Assembly: GCF_004340875.1 (NCBI RefSeq)
Contig: NZ_SLXQ01000001.1
Location: 620,001 to 684,000, forward strand
From: Tamaricihabitans halophyticus
GTDB taxonomy: Bacteria > Actinomycetota > Actinomycetes > Mycobacteriales > Pseudonocardiaceae
Reading direction: 5' to 3'
Length of the DNA: 64,000 bases
Of the stretch, positions 34,497-42,839 are shown in pieces. The translations under genes and the position numbers were made by a program. The first letter of the stretch is position 1. Each line of letters opens with the position of its first letter. Below the pieces are notes generated by a model. That model saw only the letters and a list, made by a program, of their open reading frames with translations, was not told the DNA's origin and searched no databases.

Positions 34497-35959
34497 GCGC
34501 GCAGGAGAATCGGTGGGTTGATCCGGCACCGTTGGAGGTGTCACGACCCCGGTTGCCGTGGTGGACCATGCTGCCGGGTTGGGCGAAACTCCTCCTTGTT
34601 CCGGTCGCGGTTGTGTGGGTGGCGTGCTGGGCAGTGTTCCAGTTCGCGCGAATCACCTACCGCTACCCACTCACGATCACGACGAGCGCTGCTGCCGGGT
34701 TGCTGGCGGCATTCCATGGCTACTTGGCCGTCACCGTGGCTGTCGCTGGGGTGACTGTGGTGGCGGTGGCGTGGTGGCGACTGCACCCCGACTCCTTTCA
34801 CCAGTTCGCGGCACCTCAGCCGGTGACGGAGTACCGACGGTTCGCGGTGTATGCGTGCCAGTGGCGCACGGTGATGCGCCTGTCCGAATTGACCAAGGAC
34901 AAGCGGGGCCGCGAATACCGGCCGAAGTTGGGGCGGTTGCGCTCGCACGGCTGGCGCGACGTTGTGCGTGTCACGATGGCCAAAGGCCAAGCCCCGGAAC
35001 AGTGGGAACTGCACGCCTCCGGATTGGCGCATTCGTTTCGGGCTCGGCACTGTCGGGTCCGGGTCCGCAAACCGGGCCGGCTCGAGCTGGACCTGATTCA
35101 CCGCGACCCGCTAGCCCCGTCGATTCCGGCACCTACGCTGGGGTTGGACGCCTCGGGGGTGGATCTGCGGCGGCTGGTGATCGGTCGCACCGAGACGGGT
35201 AAACCCTGGACAGTCTCGCTGTTGGGCAACCACCTGCTGGGGGTCGGCTCGACAGGTGCGGGCAAGGCCTCCGTGTCATGGTCGATCGTGCGAGCTTTGG
35301 CCCCGGCCATCAAGGCCGATCGGGTGCGAGTGTTCGGGATCGATCCCAAGGGCGGCATGGAACTGTCCGCGTGTGCGGAGGCGTTTCACACGCTGGCTTG
35401 CGACAACGGCGACAAAGCCGTGAACCTGCTCGAATACCTTGCCGGTGAGGTCAAAGCACGCGCCGAACGCTATCGAGGGCGACGCACCTGGACCCCCGAA
35501 TCGGGAGACCCGTTCCTGGTACTGCTCGTGGACGAGTTGGCGGATGTGATCGCCTACCAAACGGATCGGAACCTGCGGGACCGCGCGGTCAAGGCTATCC
35601 AGGCCATCACCAGTCAGGGGCGGGCGCCGGGGGTGTGTGTCCTCGGGTTCCTGCAAGACCCCCGTAAAGAGATCGTGCCGTTCCGGCACCTGTTCCCCAC
35701 CAAGATCGCGCTGCGCCTGGACGAACCCGCCCAGGTGGACATGGTGCTCGGTGACGGGGTACGGCAACGTGGCGCGGCCGCCCACGAGATCCCCGAATCC
35801 ACCCCCGGCGTCGCGTGGGTCAAACACGACGGACACCGCGAACCCGTGCGGGCACGCGCCTTTCACATCACCGATGAGGACCTGGCCGACCTCGTCGCCT
35901 TCCTTACTGCCCACACCACCGATATTCCGGTCCTCGTTACGGAAGGGGCGCGCGCGTGA
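34493..35959 (+). CDS. FtsK/SpoIIIE-type conjugal DNA translocase (TraB-like)
   Basis: A 488-residue membrane-anchored ATPase. Two or three hydrophobic helices lie in residues about 25-95. The FtsK-like motor follows, with Walker A LLGVGSTGAGKASVSW near residue 245, FGIDPKGGMEL, Walker B PFLVLLVDELADVIAY, and GFLQDPRKEIVPFRHLFPTK. TraB proteins of actinomycete plasmids move double-stranded DNA between mycelia as a hexamer. The P-loop has Ala after Lys (GKA), as in several TraB proteins. It overlaps genes on both sides by 4 bases. Confidence 0.88.
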   Translation: MSAQENRWVDPAPLEVSRPRLPWWTMLPGWAKLLLVPVAVVWVACWAVFQFARITYRYPLTITTSAAAGLLAAFHGYLAVTVAVAGVTVVAVAWWRLHPDSFHQFAAPQPVTEYRRFAVYACQWRTVMRLSELTKDKRGREYRPKLGRLRSHGWRDVVRVTMAKGQAPEQWELHASGLAHSFRARHCRVRVRKPGRLELDLIHRDPLAPSIPAPTLGLDASGVDLRRLVIGRTETGKPWTVSLLGNHLLGVGSTGAGKASVSWSIVRALAPAIKADRVRVFGIDPKGGMELSACAEAFHTLACDNGDKAVNLLEYLAGEVKARAERYRGRRTWTPESGDPFLVLLVDELADVIAYQTDRNLRDRAVKAIQAITSQGRAPGVCVLGFLQDPRKEIVPFRHLFPTKIALRLDEPAQVDMVLGDGVRQRGAAAHEIPESTPGVAWVKHDGHREPVRARAFHITDEDLADLVAFLTAHTTDIPVLVTEGARA

Positions 35960-36375
35960 GTATCACGATGACCACGTTGGAACGGTTGGCGTCTGCGTTC
36001 TGGGACCAGGTGCGCAGTCACGCACTGCCGGATCCGGTGCATGTGCAGTTCGATCCCCGCGAGGAAACGGTCGTCGTGCAGGTACGGCTGACACGCGATG
36101 TGGGGCCGCTGCTGGCGTGGGCCGACACCTTGGATGGTGTTCGGGCGGAGTGGTGGCATACCGACACTGGCGACCTGCACCTGACCGTTACTGGGCGTGG
36201 CCCGCGTGGGGTGCGGTTCCGGCTTTACAGCGGCCTACGTATGCACCAATGCGAGGGGTTGGTGTCGCTCGCGGAAGACCAACAAGAACCCGTCTCCCTC
36301 GACCAACTGCGCTCCTTGAACGCGCAGTTTCAGGTGCCGGCGCATCGTCCGGGCCGGTTGGGGGTGCTCGCATGA
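35956..36375 (+). CDS. AICE protein of unknown function between traB and rep
   Basis: A 139-residue protein coupled to traB (ATGA-like overlap) and to rep (ATGA overlap at 36372). Mixed alpha/beta with VHVQFDPREETVVVQVRL and GDLHLTVTGRGPRGVRFRLY. No motif recognised. The conserved placement between translocase and replication initiator suggests a support role in transfer or replication. Confidence 0.65.
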   Translation: MSITMTTLERLASAFWDQVRSHALPDPVHVQFDPREETVVVQVRLTRDVGPLLAWADTLDGVRAEWWHTDTGDLHLTVTGRGPRGVRFRLYSGLRMHQCEGLVSLAEDQQEPVSLDQLRSLNAQFQVPAHRPGRLGVLA

Positions 36376-37991
36376 GCACCAGCACCACCAGACAAGAGCG
36401 GATGCGGCAGCCGATTGCGATGGATGTGGCGGTTGCGGCGGCGGAAAAGCATGGGGTGTGTGTGCGGCCGTTCACTATGGAAGTCGGTGACCCTGATACT
36501 GGTCAGCTCCGCTATGTCGGGATGCCGTGTGGCTCGACGGTGGAGTCGGTGTGTGCACCGTGCGCTCGTAAGGCGCGGGCGTTGCGGATGGCTCAATGCC
36601 GCGAGGGCTGGCATCTGACCGAGGAACCGGATGTCACCCCGGAACGGCCCAGTCGTACGCAGACGGAGTTGATGGAGTATCGCGCGGATCTGGTGGCTCA
36701 CTACCGGCAGGCGCTTGAGGCTGGGGAGGCCAGCAACGCCGATGAGCTCCGGGAGGATATCCATTCGGTGGATGAGGAACTACGCGCCCTGGGCGTACGC
36801 GGTCGGTTCCCCAATCCCGATCCACCCGCACACAAGCCGCCGAAGCGGTCGACGAAGCGTCGGCAGGACGCGCCGAACCTGCCCCGCCGGAACGTCACCA
36901 GCACGACGGTGGGGCGTGAGTATGCGGGCGGGTTCCGGCCATCGATGTTCATCACGCTCACGCTGGATAGTTATGGGCGGGTGCAGGGTGATGGCACCGC
37001 GGTCAACCCGGCCACCTACGACTATCGGCGGGCTGCGCGGGATGCGGTGCATTTCTCGTCGCTGGTGGATCGGTGGTGGCAAAACCTGCGGCGGGTCGTC
37101 GGCTGGGATGTGCAGTACTTCGCCACCGTCGAACCCCAAAAACGGGCGGCTCCGCATGTGCATGCGGCGTTGCGGGGGTCGATCCCGCACGAAACCCTTC
37201 GGCAGGTCACCGAGGCCACCTATCACCAAGTGTGGTGGCCCACCCACGACACCCCCATCTATGGCGGTGGGCATCTGCCGGTGTGGGACGCGGACAGTAA
37301 ATCCTTTGTGGACCCCGACACGCGTACGGCGTTGACCGAGTGGGATACGGCTGTCGAACAGGTGGAGCGGCCTGCGCACGTGGTCACCTTCGGTACGCAG
37401 GTGCATTCCAAAGGCATCCTGGGTGGTAGTGAGCAAGCCGGACGGCATATCGGCTACCTGACCAAGTACCTGACCAAATCCACGGGTGAAGTCATCGACG
37501 CGGACAGTGCGCGGCAGCGTGACCATCACGACCGGTTGCATGCCGAGCTCGCGATCACGCCGTGTTCACCCCGGTGTGCGGTATGGCTGCTCTACGGCAT
37601 CCAACCCCGCACCCCACACAACAAGATGGTTCCCGGTCACTGCCGGGGTCGTGCCCACCGACGCACCACCCTTGGGCTACCCGGCCGGCGTGTGTTGGTG
37701 TCCCGTAAATGGTCCGGTAAATCGTTGGCCGACCACAAAACCGACCGTAAAACGTTCGTCCGGGACATGCTCGCCAGCGTCGGTATCCACAAACCCGAAC
37801 CCGACAACTCGCGGTTGATCTGGCGCAAACTCACCCCCGGTGACCAGAACGCGCCACCCAGAGCGCACCTACTCATGCACGCGATCTCGGAGCGGATCTC
37901 CTGGCGCGCTGAGTACGACCGGGCACTGTTAGCCGCCACCGGGCCACCAGGCCAACCAGAAACTTCGGCAACACCACCACAAGCAGCCTAA
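36372..37991 (+). CDS. repSA: RepSA-type replication initiator
   Basis: A 539-residue protein matching the pSAM2 RepSA class of rolling-circle-type initiators. An N-terminal Cys pair region (MPCGSTVESVCAPCARKARAL) is followed by a catalytic region with FITLTLDSYGRV, the metal-binding HxH in AAPHVHAALRG, and a candidate Tyr in HIGYLTKYLTKST. The ATG at 36372 overlaps the previous stop; the long open frame upstream is traB in another frame. It lets the excised element replicate before transfer. Xis follows 15 bases later. Confidence 0.88.
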   Translation: MSTSTTRQERMRQPIAMDVAVAAAEKHGVCVRPFTMEVGDPDTGQLRYVGMPCGSTVESVCAPCARKARALRMAQCREGWHLTEEPDVTPERPSRTQTELMEYRADLVAHYRQALEAGEASNADELREDIHSVDEELRALGVRGRFPNPDPPAHKPPKRSTKRRQDAPNLPRRNVTSTTVGREYAGGFRPSMFITLTLDSYGRVQGDGTAVNPATYDYRRAARDAVHFSSLVDRWWQNLRRVVGWDVQYFATVEPQKRAAPHVHAALRGSIPHETLRQVTEATYHQVWWPTHDTPIYGGGHLPVWDADSKSFVDPDTRTALTEWDTAVEQVERPAHVVTFGTQVHSKGILGGSEQAGRHIGYLTKYLTKSTGEVIDADSARQRDHHDRLHAELAITPCSPRCAVWLLYGIQPRTPHNKMVPGHCRGRAHRRTTLGLPGRRVLVSRKWSGKSLADHKTDRKTFVRDMLASVGIHKPEPDNSRLIWRKLTPGDQNAPPRAHLLMHAISERISWRAEYDRALLAATGPPGQPETSATPPQAA

Positions 37992-38006
37992 CCAGGGGAA
38001 ACACAG

Positions 38007-38195
38007 ATGACCAAAGCGAGCCACATTGGGCGATTGTGGTCAGTGACTGAGGTCGCCACCTACCTCGGCGTGTCGATAAAGACGCTTTACCAATGGAAGT
38101 GGCGCGGGGAAGGCCCACCAGTCCGCAAAATTGGGCGCCATCTTCGTTATGAGCCCGACGCGCTGTACGCCTGGCTCACCAGTGACGCGGTCTAG
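38007..38195 (+). CDS. xis: Excisionase (MerR-like HTH)
   Basis: A 62-residue protein: LWSVTEVATYLGVSIKTLYQ, then WKWRGEGPPVRKIGRHLRYE, the winged-helix Xis type typical of AICEs. It lies between rep and int on the same strand. It would bend attachment-site DNA so the tyrosine integrase works in the excision direction. Confidence 0.9.
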   Translation: MTKASHIGRLWSVTEVATYLGVSIKTLYQWKWRGEGPPVRKIGRHLRYEPDALYAWLTSDAV

Positions 38196-38233
38196 ATCTT
38201 TCGGCAACTTCCACATGAAGAACAGGACCGAGC

Positions 38234-39481
38234 ATGGGACACATACAAGATCTCTGGTTCCGACCGAAGCGTGACCCTGACACGGGAGAAAGGCTCTTTG
38301 GAAGCAACGGGAGACCGCTGCAGGAAAAGACACCAATCCACGGTAAGGGGGACAGATATAGGGTCAGATACAGAGATCCGTCCGGAAAGGAGCGCAGTAG
38401 AACCTTTCCAGACAAGAAGAAGCGTGCGGCGGAAGATTGGCTACACAAGATCGAGGACGAGATGAACCGAGGCAGTTATCTCGACCCGAATGCAGGCAAG
38501 ATTCCGTTCCGTGAATACGCTGAGAAGTGGGTTTCCTCGCACGACTTCGAGGAGTCAACCCGCGAGCTAACCGCATACCGGCTGAAATTGCACGTCTACG
38601 AGTACCTTGGCGACAAGTACCTTGATGCGATCAGGCCATCCGATATCCGTGAGTGGTCGAAGGCACTTGAGGACAAAGGCTTGGCTGCAAGTTACCGGCA
38701 AGTACTCTTCATCCACGTTCAGACCGTGCTGAACGCCGCCGTGGACGACGAAAAGATCAAGAAGAACCCGTGCAACGCCCCGTCCGTCCGGAAACCTCAG
38801 ATCGAGCCAAAGAAGATCGTGCCGTGGACAACCGAACGGGTGCGCGTGGTACAGGGAGCGATGGCCGATCGGTACAAGATCACCGTGCCACTCGGTGCCG
38901 GGCTCGGGCTTCGGCAAGGCGAAGTGTTTGGGCTCGCGGTCGACGATATCGACTTCGAGGACGACACGGTGCACATCGTTCGCCAGGTCAAGGTCGTCCA
39001 CCAGAGGCCGTGTTTCGGTCCACCCAAGCGTGGCAAAACACGAGAAGTCCCGCTTCCAGCCACAGTGGCGGATGCGCTGCGCTCTCACCTGGATAGCTAC
39101 CCGCCGATCAGCGTCACATTGCCGTGGAAGCACCCTGGCGGGGTACCCGTGACGGCAAGGTTGATCGTTTACAGTCGCGAGCGAACCGCAGCATGGCGCC
39201 CGGTTTACAACCAGTGGGCGTGGGAGCCCGCCTTGAAGAAGGCCGGGGTACAACGCGTGCCCAGACGAGACGGTTTCCATGCGCTACGACATTTCTATGC
39301 CTCGACGCTACTTGATGCCGGTGAGACGATCACGGCGCTGGCGCAATATCTCGGACACAGTGACCCAGCGTTCACGCTGAAGGTGTACACACATCTAATG
39401 CCGTCCAGCAAGCACCGCACTCGCCGCGCCGTAGATGCGGTCTTCGGCGAGCCAAGCGGCGAGCTACCTGATGCGGCATAG
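38234..39481 (+). CDS. int: Tyrosine recombinase / integrase
   Basis: A 415-residue phage-type integrase. An N-terminal arm-binding domain (YRVRYRDPSGKERSRTFPDK) and core-binding SAM-like domain (about 70-165) are followed by the catalytic domain with Arg in GLGLRQGEVFGLAVDDI, Lys in RGKTREVPLP, H-x-x-R in GFHALRHFYASTLLD, His in YLGHSDP and the Tyr nucleophile in LKVYTHLM. All catalytic residues are intact. As in most AICEs, int lies next to the attachment site, here proposed at 39543. Confidence 0.93.
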   Translation: MGHIQDLWFRPKRDPDTGERLFGSNGRPLQEKTPIHGKGDRYRVRYRDPSGKERSRTFPDKKKRAAEDWLHKIEDEMNRGSYLDPNAGKIPFREYAEKWVSSHDFEESTRELTAYRLKLHVYEYLGDKYLDAIRPSDIREWSKALEDKGLAASYRQVLFIHVQTVLNAAVDDEKIKKNPCNAPSVRKPQIEPKKIVPWTTERVRVVQGAMADRYKITVPLGAGLGLRQGEVFGLAVDDIDFEDDTVHIVRQVKVVHQRPCFGPPKRGKTREVPLPATVADALRSHLDSYPPISVTLPWKHPGGVPVTARLIVYSRERTAAWRPVYNQWAWEPALKKAGVQRVPRRDGFHALRHFYASTLLDAGETITALAQYLGHSDPAFTLKVYTHLMPSSKHRTRRAVDAVFGEPSGELPDAA

Positions 39482-39487
39482 CCGCGA

Positions 39488-39537
39488 CATGGGACCACTG
39501 TTGATCTTCATCGATGCTGGTCATCAGTGGTCCCATG
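39488..39537 (+). terminator. Inverted repeat after int
   Basis: Perfect 13-bp arms CATGGGACCACTG (39488-39500) and CAGTGGTCCCATG (39525-39537) with a 24-base loop, 6 bases past the int stop. It may end the int transcript, or be arm-type binding sites beside the proposed attachment core at 39543. Confidence 0.55.
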
Positions 39538-39572
39538 CACATAACTACCAGTTCTAGGGGTTCGCGCGCTTC

Positions 39573-39602
39573 CCGCAAGATCCCTAAAGAATGCGGTTTC
39601 GG
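39573..39602. repeat. Dispersed 3'-end repeat, unit A (copy 2)
   Basis: A 30-bp stretch with core GCAAGATCCCTAAAGAATGC, identical to 42174-42203. It lies just outside the proposed right border of the element, at the 3' end of the minus-strand DUF1152 gene, whose final codons (CGC ATT CTT TAG) are formed by it. Confidence 0.75.
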
Positions 39603-40554
39603 TGAGGGCTGGCTGCCACAGCTGTCTCAGCAAGCTGGAACTGTGTAGGCGATACGTACCTACGTTCCCTGGCCCGGGAGTTCGCCTTATCGCGCTCATA
39701 GTCGATCTCGGTGGTTGTCCGCAGCGCTCGGATAGTCTCTTCCACGTCAGGCAACGACTTGCTCGTGATCAGGTTGGGAACGATAAGGCTCGCGGCGGCC
39801 AACGGTTCAGCGGGAAGTTCGTAGACCCGCGCCGACATGTCCGTGAGGTGCACGGCTAGTCCGGTGTCGCGAACTTCGACTACTCCCCTGCTACCACTGG
39901 CCGCGGCGAGCAGTAGCCCGTGACTTCCGACGGATGCCACCGAAACAGCGAACGGAACAACGCGGCCTCTTCGCGGGTAACTTGTTGCGTCTGCTCCGCT
40001 CCGTACTGAACACAACGCGATATCACGTCTGCTTCGGATAGTTCGCCGTCCAGCCCAGCACCAGTGACCAGCACCTGGCACGGTAAGCCGGTAAGCGTGC
40101 AGGCCACCAGCGCAAGCGCATCGGCCAACGGGCTCCTTAATTCGGGTTCGTCTCCGCCGCCAAGAATGTCGCCACCAACGTCGACTAAGACAAGGCTGGT
40201 ACAACCGAGATGCGCGGCCATATTGGCGAGTTGCCGCGCCATGCCAACCGCACCCGCATAGGGGCCCAACAGAAACAGCCGAGCGGGAATCTCACCGGCG
40301 AGCCGGGGAAGCGTTGAGCCCGCAGGCGCGCGGGACATGGTCTCCGGCGTGATCTCTGCAACTGTCGGCGCGTGCATAGCAAGCCGGTCGAAGTCATCAA
40401 AGGATCGCGGGCCGGGTAGCGGGTCAACTAGTAACCGGTCCCAGGAATACGTTGCTACACAGGGCTTCGCTTCGAGTTCGTGGCGAGTGGCGAGCATAGC
40501 GGCAGCTATGGCATCGCCACCTCCGCCTGCCGCGACATAAAGAGCCGAAGTCAC
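39584..40554 (-). pseudogene. Frameshifted DUF1152-family gene
   Basis: The first frame (from ATG 40554) gives SALYVAAGGGGDAIAAAMLA, VLVDVGGDILGGGDEPELRS and LFRSLFRWHPSEVTG, then runs wrong. A second frame resumes LLLAAASGSRGVVEVRDTG, DMSARVYELPAEPL and EIDYERDKANSR to a stop at 39584. One base lost in the run near 39917 (ACGGGC) would restore a single DUF1152 protein of about 320 residues. The lesion may be real or a sequence error. DUF1152 proteins are uncharacterised. XRE regulator upstream. Confidence 0.65.
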
Positions 40555-40585
40555 AATAACCTTAAGGAATGCGATTCGGCGGACC
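40555..40585. repeat. Dispersed 3'-end repeat, unit B-like (copy)
   Basis: Contains TAACCTTAAGGAATGCGAT, closely matching unit B at 48361-48387 (TAACCTTAA-GAA-GCGAT pattern) and resembling unit A. It lies just downstream of the XRE regulator's stop codon at 40601 on the minus strand and upstream of the DUF1152 start, the only copy not between convergent genes. Confidence 0.5.
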
Positions 40586-40600
40586 CGGCGGGCCGCCTCT

Positions 40601-41782
40601 TCACATTCGAATGCCTGCCCAGCGGGCGAATCTAGCCAAGCTGTCGTCGCGGCGCCGGTCCGTGGCCGCCAGCGTCCGTACGGTCTCCCGCACCTGCGGA
40701 TGGCGCCTGGTGCGCCACGGCGAAGTCTGTCTGGCGGCCTGCAGGTGGTCTAGGGCCTTCTCGCGGTTGCCGTGCAGCGTCCAAGCGCGCGCCTGGTCGA
40801 TATGGTGACGACCAACGCGCTCCGGACGTTGTCGATCCGCGACATGCGCGCTTGCTCCACGGCGAATGGCCTCAGCGGCATCGTATTGCTCGACAGGCAG
40901 GGCGCACCAGTGCACAACGGTGTTGATGCTACTGGCATCGATGTTGCAGTAAGGCCGTTCGGGAGGCGCGAATTCATCCACAATGGATCGCGCTTCACTA
41001 GCCCACCCGTCAGCCTCCCGTATGTCGCCCGCGCGAGCGGCGAGTACGGCCGAGCGCAGGCCAAGCTGCACGTTCATCGCGCGGCCGGCCGGCGTCGCGT
41101 CGAGTTGTCCTCGTGCGCGGTCAAGCAGGCGCAGTCCAGCCCGGTGATCTCCATGCTGCAGATGCCGAGAGGACCGATGCCATGCCGAAACAGCCACCCG
41201 CAACGGGTCCCCTGTGGACTCGGCAAGTCCGATATGCCGCTCGCTGGCGAGCGCCGCCAAGTCGTACTGACCCAGTTGACCCGAGATCGAGGCAGCCATC
41301 CGGTAGGCGTCGTGTAGCACGGCGCGAGCCGCTTCACTGTCTTTGCTGAGCGGGTACAGGTGGTGCAACAACGGGGCGAGCGTGGTGGCCGCGGCGACCA
41401 TACGTTCCGCCCATAGCTCGACATCCACGCCAGATAGCCGCTCACTGATTACCTCCAAGGCGAGCGGACGCCCCTCCGGGCGAGGATCGTCGTAGGCATC
41501 GAGTGCGACCCGAAGCTCAGCGATGCTGGCGGACTCGGCGCTTGGCTGGTCAACGACCTCGTCGACGCTCATTCCGTGCAAGTGGGCTGGCGCGATATGG
41601 AGCGCACGCGCGACCGAGGTGACAAACGACGGCGAAGCGGGCCGGGTGCCACGTTCCACCTGACTGACCAGGCTGTGCGAGACATGTGCGCGCTCAGCAA
41701 GTTGGTGCTGAGTAAGTCCTGCCATCTTTCTAGCGGCCGCGACGCGATAGCCAACGGGCTCAGGTCCGTACTCGCTGCTCAT
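40601..41782 (-). CDS. XRE-type HTH regulator with TPR-like C-terminal domain
   Basis: A 393-residue protein. The N-terminal HTH reads VAAARKMAGLTQHQLAERAH, then SHSLVSQVERGTRPASPSF. A long helical-repeat region follows (residues about 100-390), rich in Ala and paired helices, as in actinobacterial transcriptional regulators with TPR sensors. The ATG at 41782 (MSSEYG) follows GGGGCAGG; ATG 41800 has no ribosome site. It diverges from the small frameshifted gene at 41894, a common arrangement of such regulators with short partner proteins. Confidence 0.85.
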   Translation of the reverse strand: MSSEYGPEPVGYRVAAARKMAGLTQHQLAERAHVSHSLVSQVERGTRPASPSFVTSVARALHIAPAHLHGMSVDEVVDQPSAESASIAELRVALDAYDDPRPEGRPLALEVISERLSGVDVELWAERMVAAATTLAPLLHHLYPLSKDSEAARAVLHDAYRMAASISGQLGQYDLAALASERHIGLAESTGDPLRVAVSAWHRSSRHLQHGDHRAGLRLLDRARGQLDATPAGRAMNVQLGLRSAVLAARAGDIREADGWASEARSIVDEFAPPERPYCNIDASSINTVVHWCALPVEQYDAAEAIRRGASAHVADRQRPERVGRHHIDQARAWTLHGNREKALDHLQAARQTSPWRTRRHPQVRETVRTLAATDRRRDDSLARFARWAGIRM

Positions 41783-41893
41783 AGCCTGCCCCAACGTCAT
41801 TTTCGGAACGCGCTACCCGATAAGCATATCGGATCGAGCGGTGTGCGAATCGTGTGCGAATTCGACCCGGTGATCACTCATAGCATCTGAATT

Positions 41894-42141
41894 ATGACTG
41901 GAAGCAGTCGATCTCGACCGGACCGCACGCCCGAGTACCTACGCGAGACGTTTCGGCATGCGATCGAAGCGCGCCTACCGTTCAAGTCAGGCGGGGGTGC
42001 TGCACGCTACTGGTGCGCCGGATCGACGGACAGGTACAACTGCTTTTCCACTGCGCCCCAGCAACGACCGCCGTCCTCACCACCGATCAAGCACACGAAC
42101 TCGCCCAATCCCTGCGCACAGCCAGCGACGACGCCGGCTGA
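41894..42141 (+). pseudogene. Frameshifted small partner gene of the XRE regulator
   Basis: Starts MTGSSRSRPDRTPEYLRETF with EARLPFKSGG in one frame, then continues in another as TLLVRRIDGQVQLLFHCAPA and VLTTDQAHELAQSLRTASDD to a TGA at 42139-42141. The shift falls in or near the GGGGG run at about 41993. Joined, it would be a protein of about 80 residues. Real mutation or homopolymer error cannot be told apart here. Function unknown. Confidence 0.5.
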
Positions 42142-42173
42142 ACCTACGACCTCGTCCCGCGCACTAAACGTTG

Positions 42174-42203
42174 CCGCAAGATCCCTAAAGAATGCGGTTT
42201 CGG
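42174..42203. repeat. Dispersed 3'-end repeat, unit A (copy 3)
   Basis: Identical over 30 bp to 39573-39602 and in the same orientation. It lies between the small plus-strand gene and the convergent GNAT gene. The two copies bracket the 2.6-kb segment with the XRE regulator and both frameshifted genes. Confidence 0.75.
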
Positions 42204-42236
42204 CGAACGAGTGCTGGGCTTCGATTTATGGCCGTG

Positions 42237-42689
42237 TCAGGCAGCTGCGCTGTCCCGCAGATGCAGTAGCGGATACGGGAGCCCTGCCTCGTCCGTTTCG
42301 CTCCGGCCGACGACCTCGAACCCGCGATGCGCGTAGAAGCCCACGGCCTGTTCGTTCTGCTCGTTGACATCGACCGTGGTCACGCCGTGCTCGGCAAGCA
42401 CGTGGTTGAGCAGCGCGGTTCCGATCCCAGCCCCGCGGCGCGTGGCGTCGACGAAGAGCATCTCCAGCTTGCCGTCGAGCGTGCCCGCGAACCCGACCGG
42501 CGTGCCGTCAATCTCGGCGACCGACAGGGCAACAACGGGCAGGTAGTCCGCAGCCAGCTTCCGTTCAATCTGATCGCGATGCACGGCGGCGAGGAAATGG
42601 TGCGTCGCATCGACCGCGCTGCGCCAGATCGCCACCAACGCCGGGTACTCAGCGACACCGATCGACGGACGGATGCTCAACTCGGGCAC
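42237..42689 (-). CDS. GNAT-family N-acetyltransferase
   Basis: A 150-residue acetyltransferase. The acetyl-CoA site is in LEMLFVDATRRGAGIGTALL (R-x-x-G-x-G near residue 85), and the C-terminal strand NEQNEQAVGFYAHRGFEVVG is typical. N-terminal VAIWRSAVDATHHFL is conserved in a YjgM-like subgroup. Substrate unknown. Monocistronic, convergent to the accessory segment on its left. Confidence 0.88.
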   Translation of the reverse strand: MPELSIRPSIGVAEYPALVAIWRSAVDATHHFLAAVHRDQIERKLAADYLPVVALSVAEIDGTPVGFAGTLDGKLEMLFVDATRRGAGIGTALLNHVLAEHGVTTVDVNEQNEQAVGFYAHRGFEVVGRSETDEAGLPYPLLHLRDSAAA

Positions 42690-42839
42690 GACTGGCCTCC
42701 TCGAACTCGCTGCCGGCCCATGATCTCACCGGCACCGCGGTACGCCCGCCCCGGTCAGCCACAAATCCCTGCGACCAGCGTGCCATTCGCGCCGGTTCGG
42801 ACATGGCACTACACCGATCGGCCGGATAGGCTCGCGATC

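Larger units (their letters stand above)
30545..39554 (+). mobile_element. pSAM2-type actinomycete integrative and conjugative element (AICE)
   Basis: The core gene set reads pra, small genes, traB/FtsK-like translocase, repSA, xis, int in one direction, with a regulator/IMPase cargo pair divergent at the left. Borders are proposed from a 12-bp direct repeat ACTACCAGTTCT at 30545-30556 (inside the MBOAT stop region) and 39543-39554 (62 bases past int). With the element excised, MBOAT would read ...TAC CAG TTC TAG and keep its exact C-terminus, which supports the site. No tRNA lies at either border. Gene content is certain; borders are inference. Confidence 0.8.

Noticed and set aside
35637-36371. 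N-terminal extension of the replication initiator
   Set aside because: This part of the frame is antisense-like shadow of traB and the small gene; ATG 36372 has the typical 4-base overlap start.
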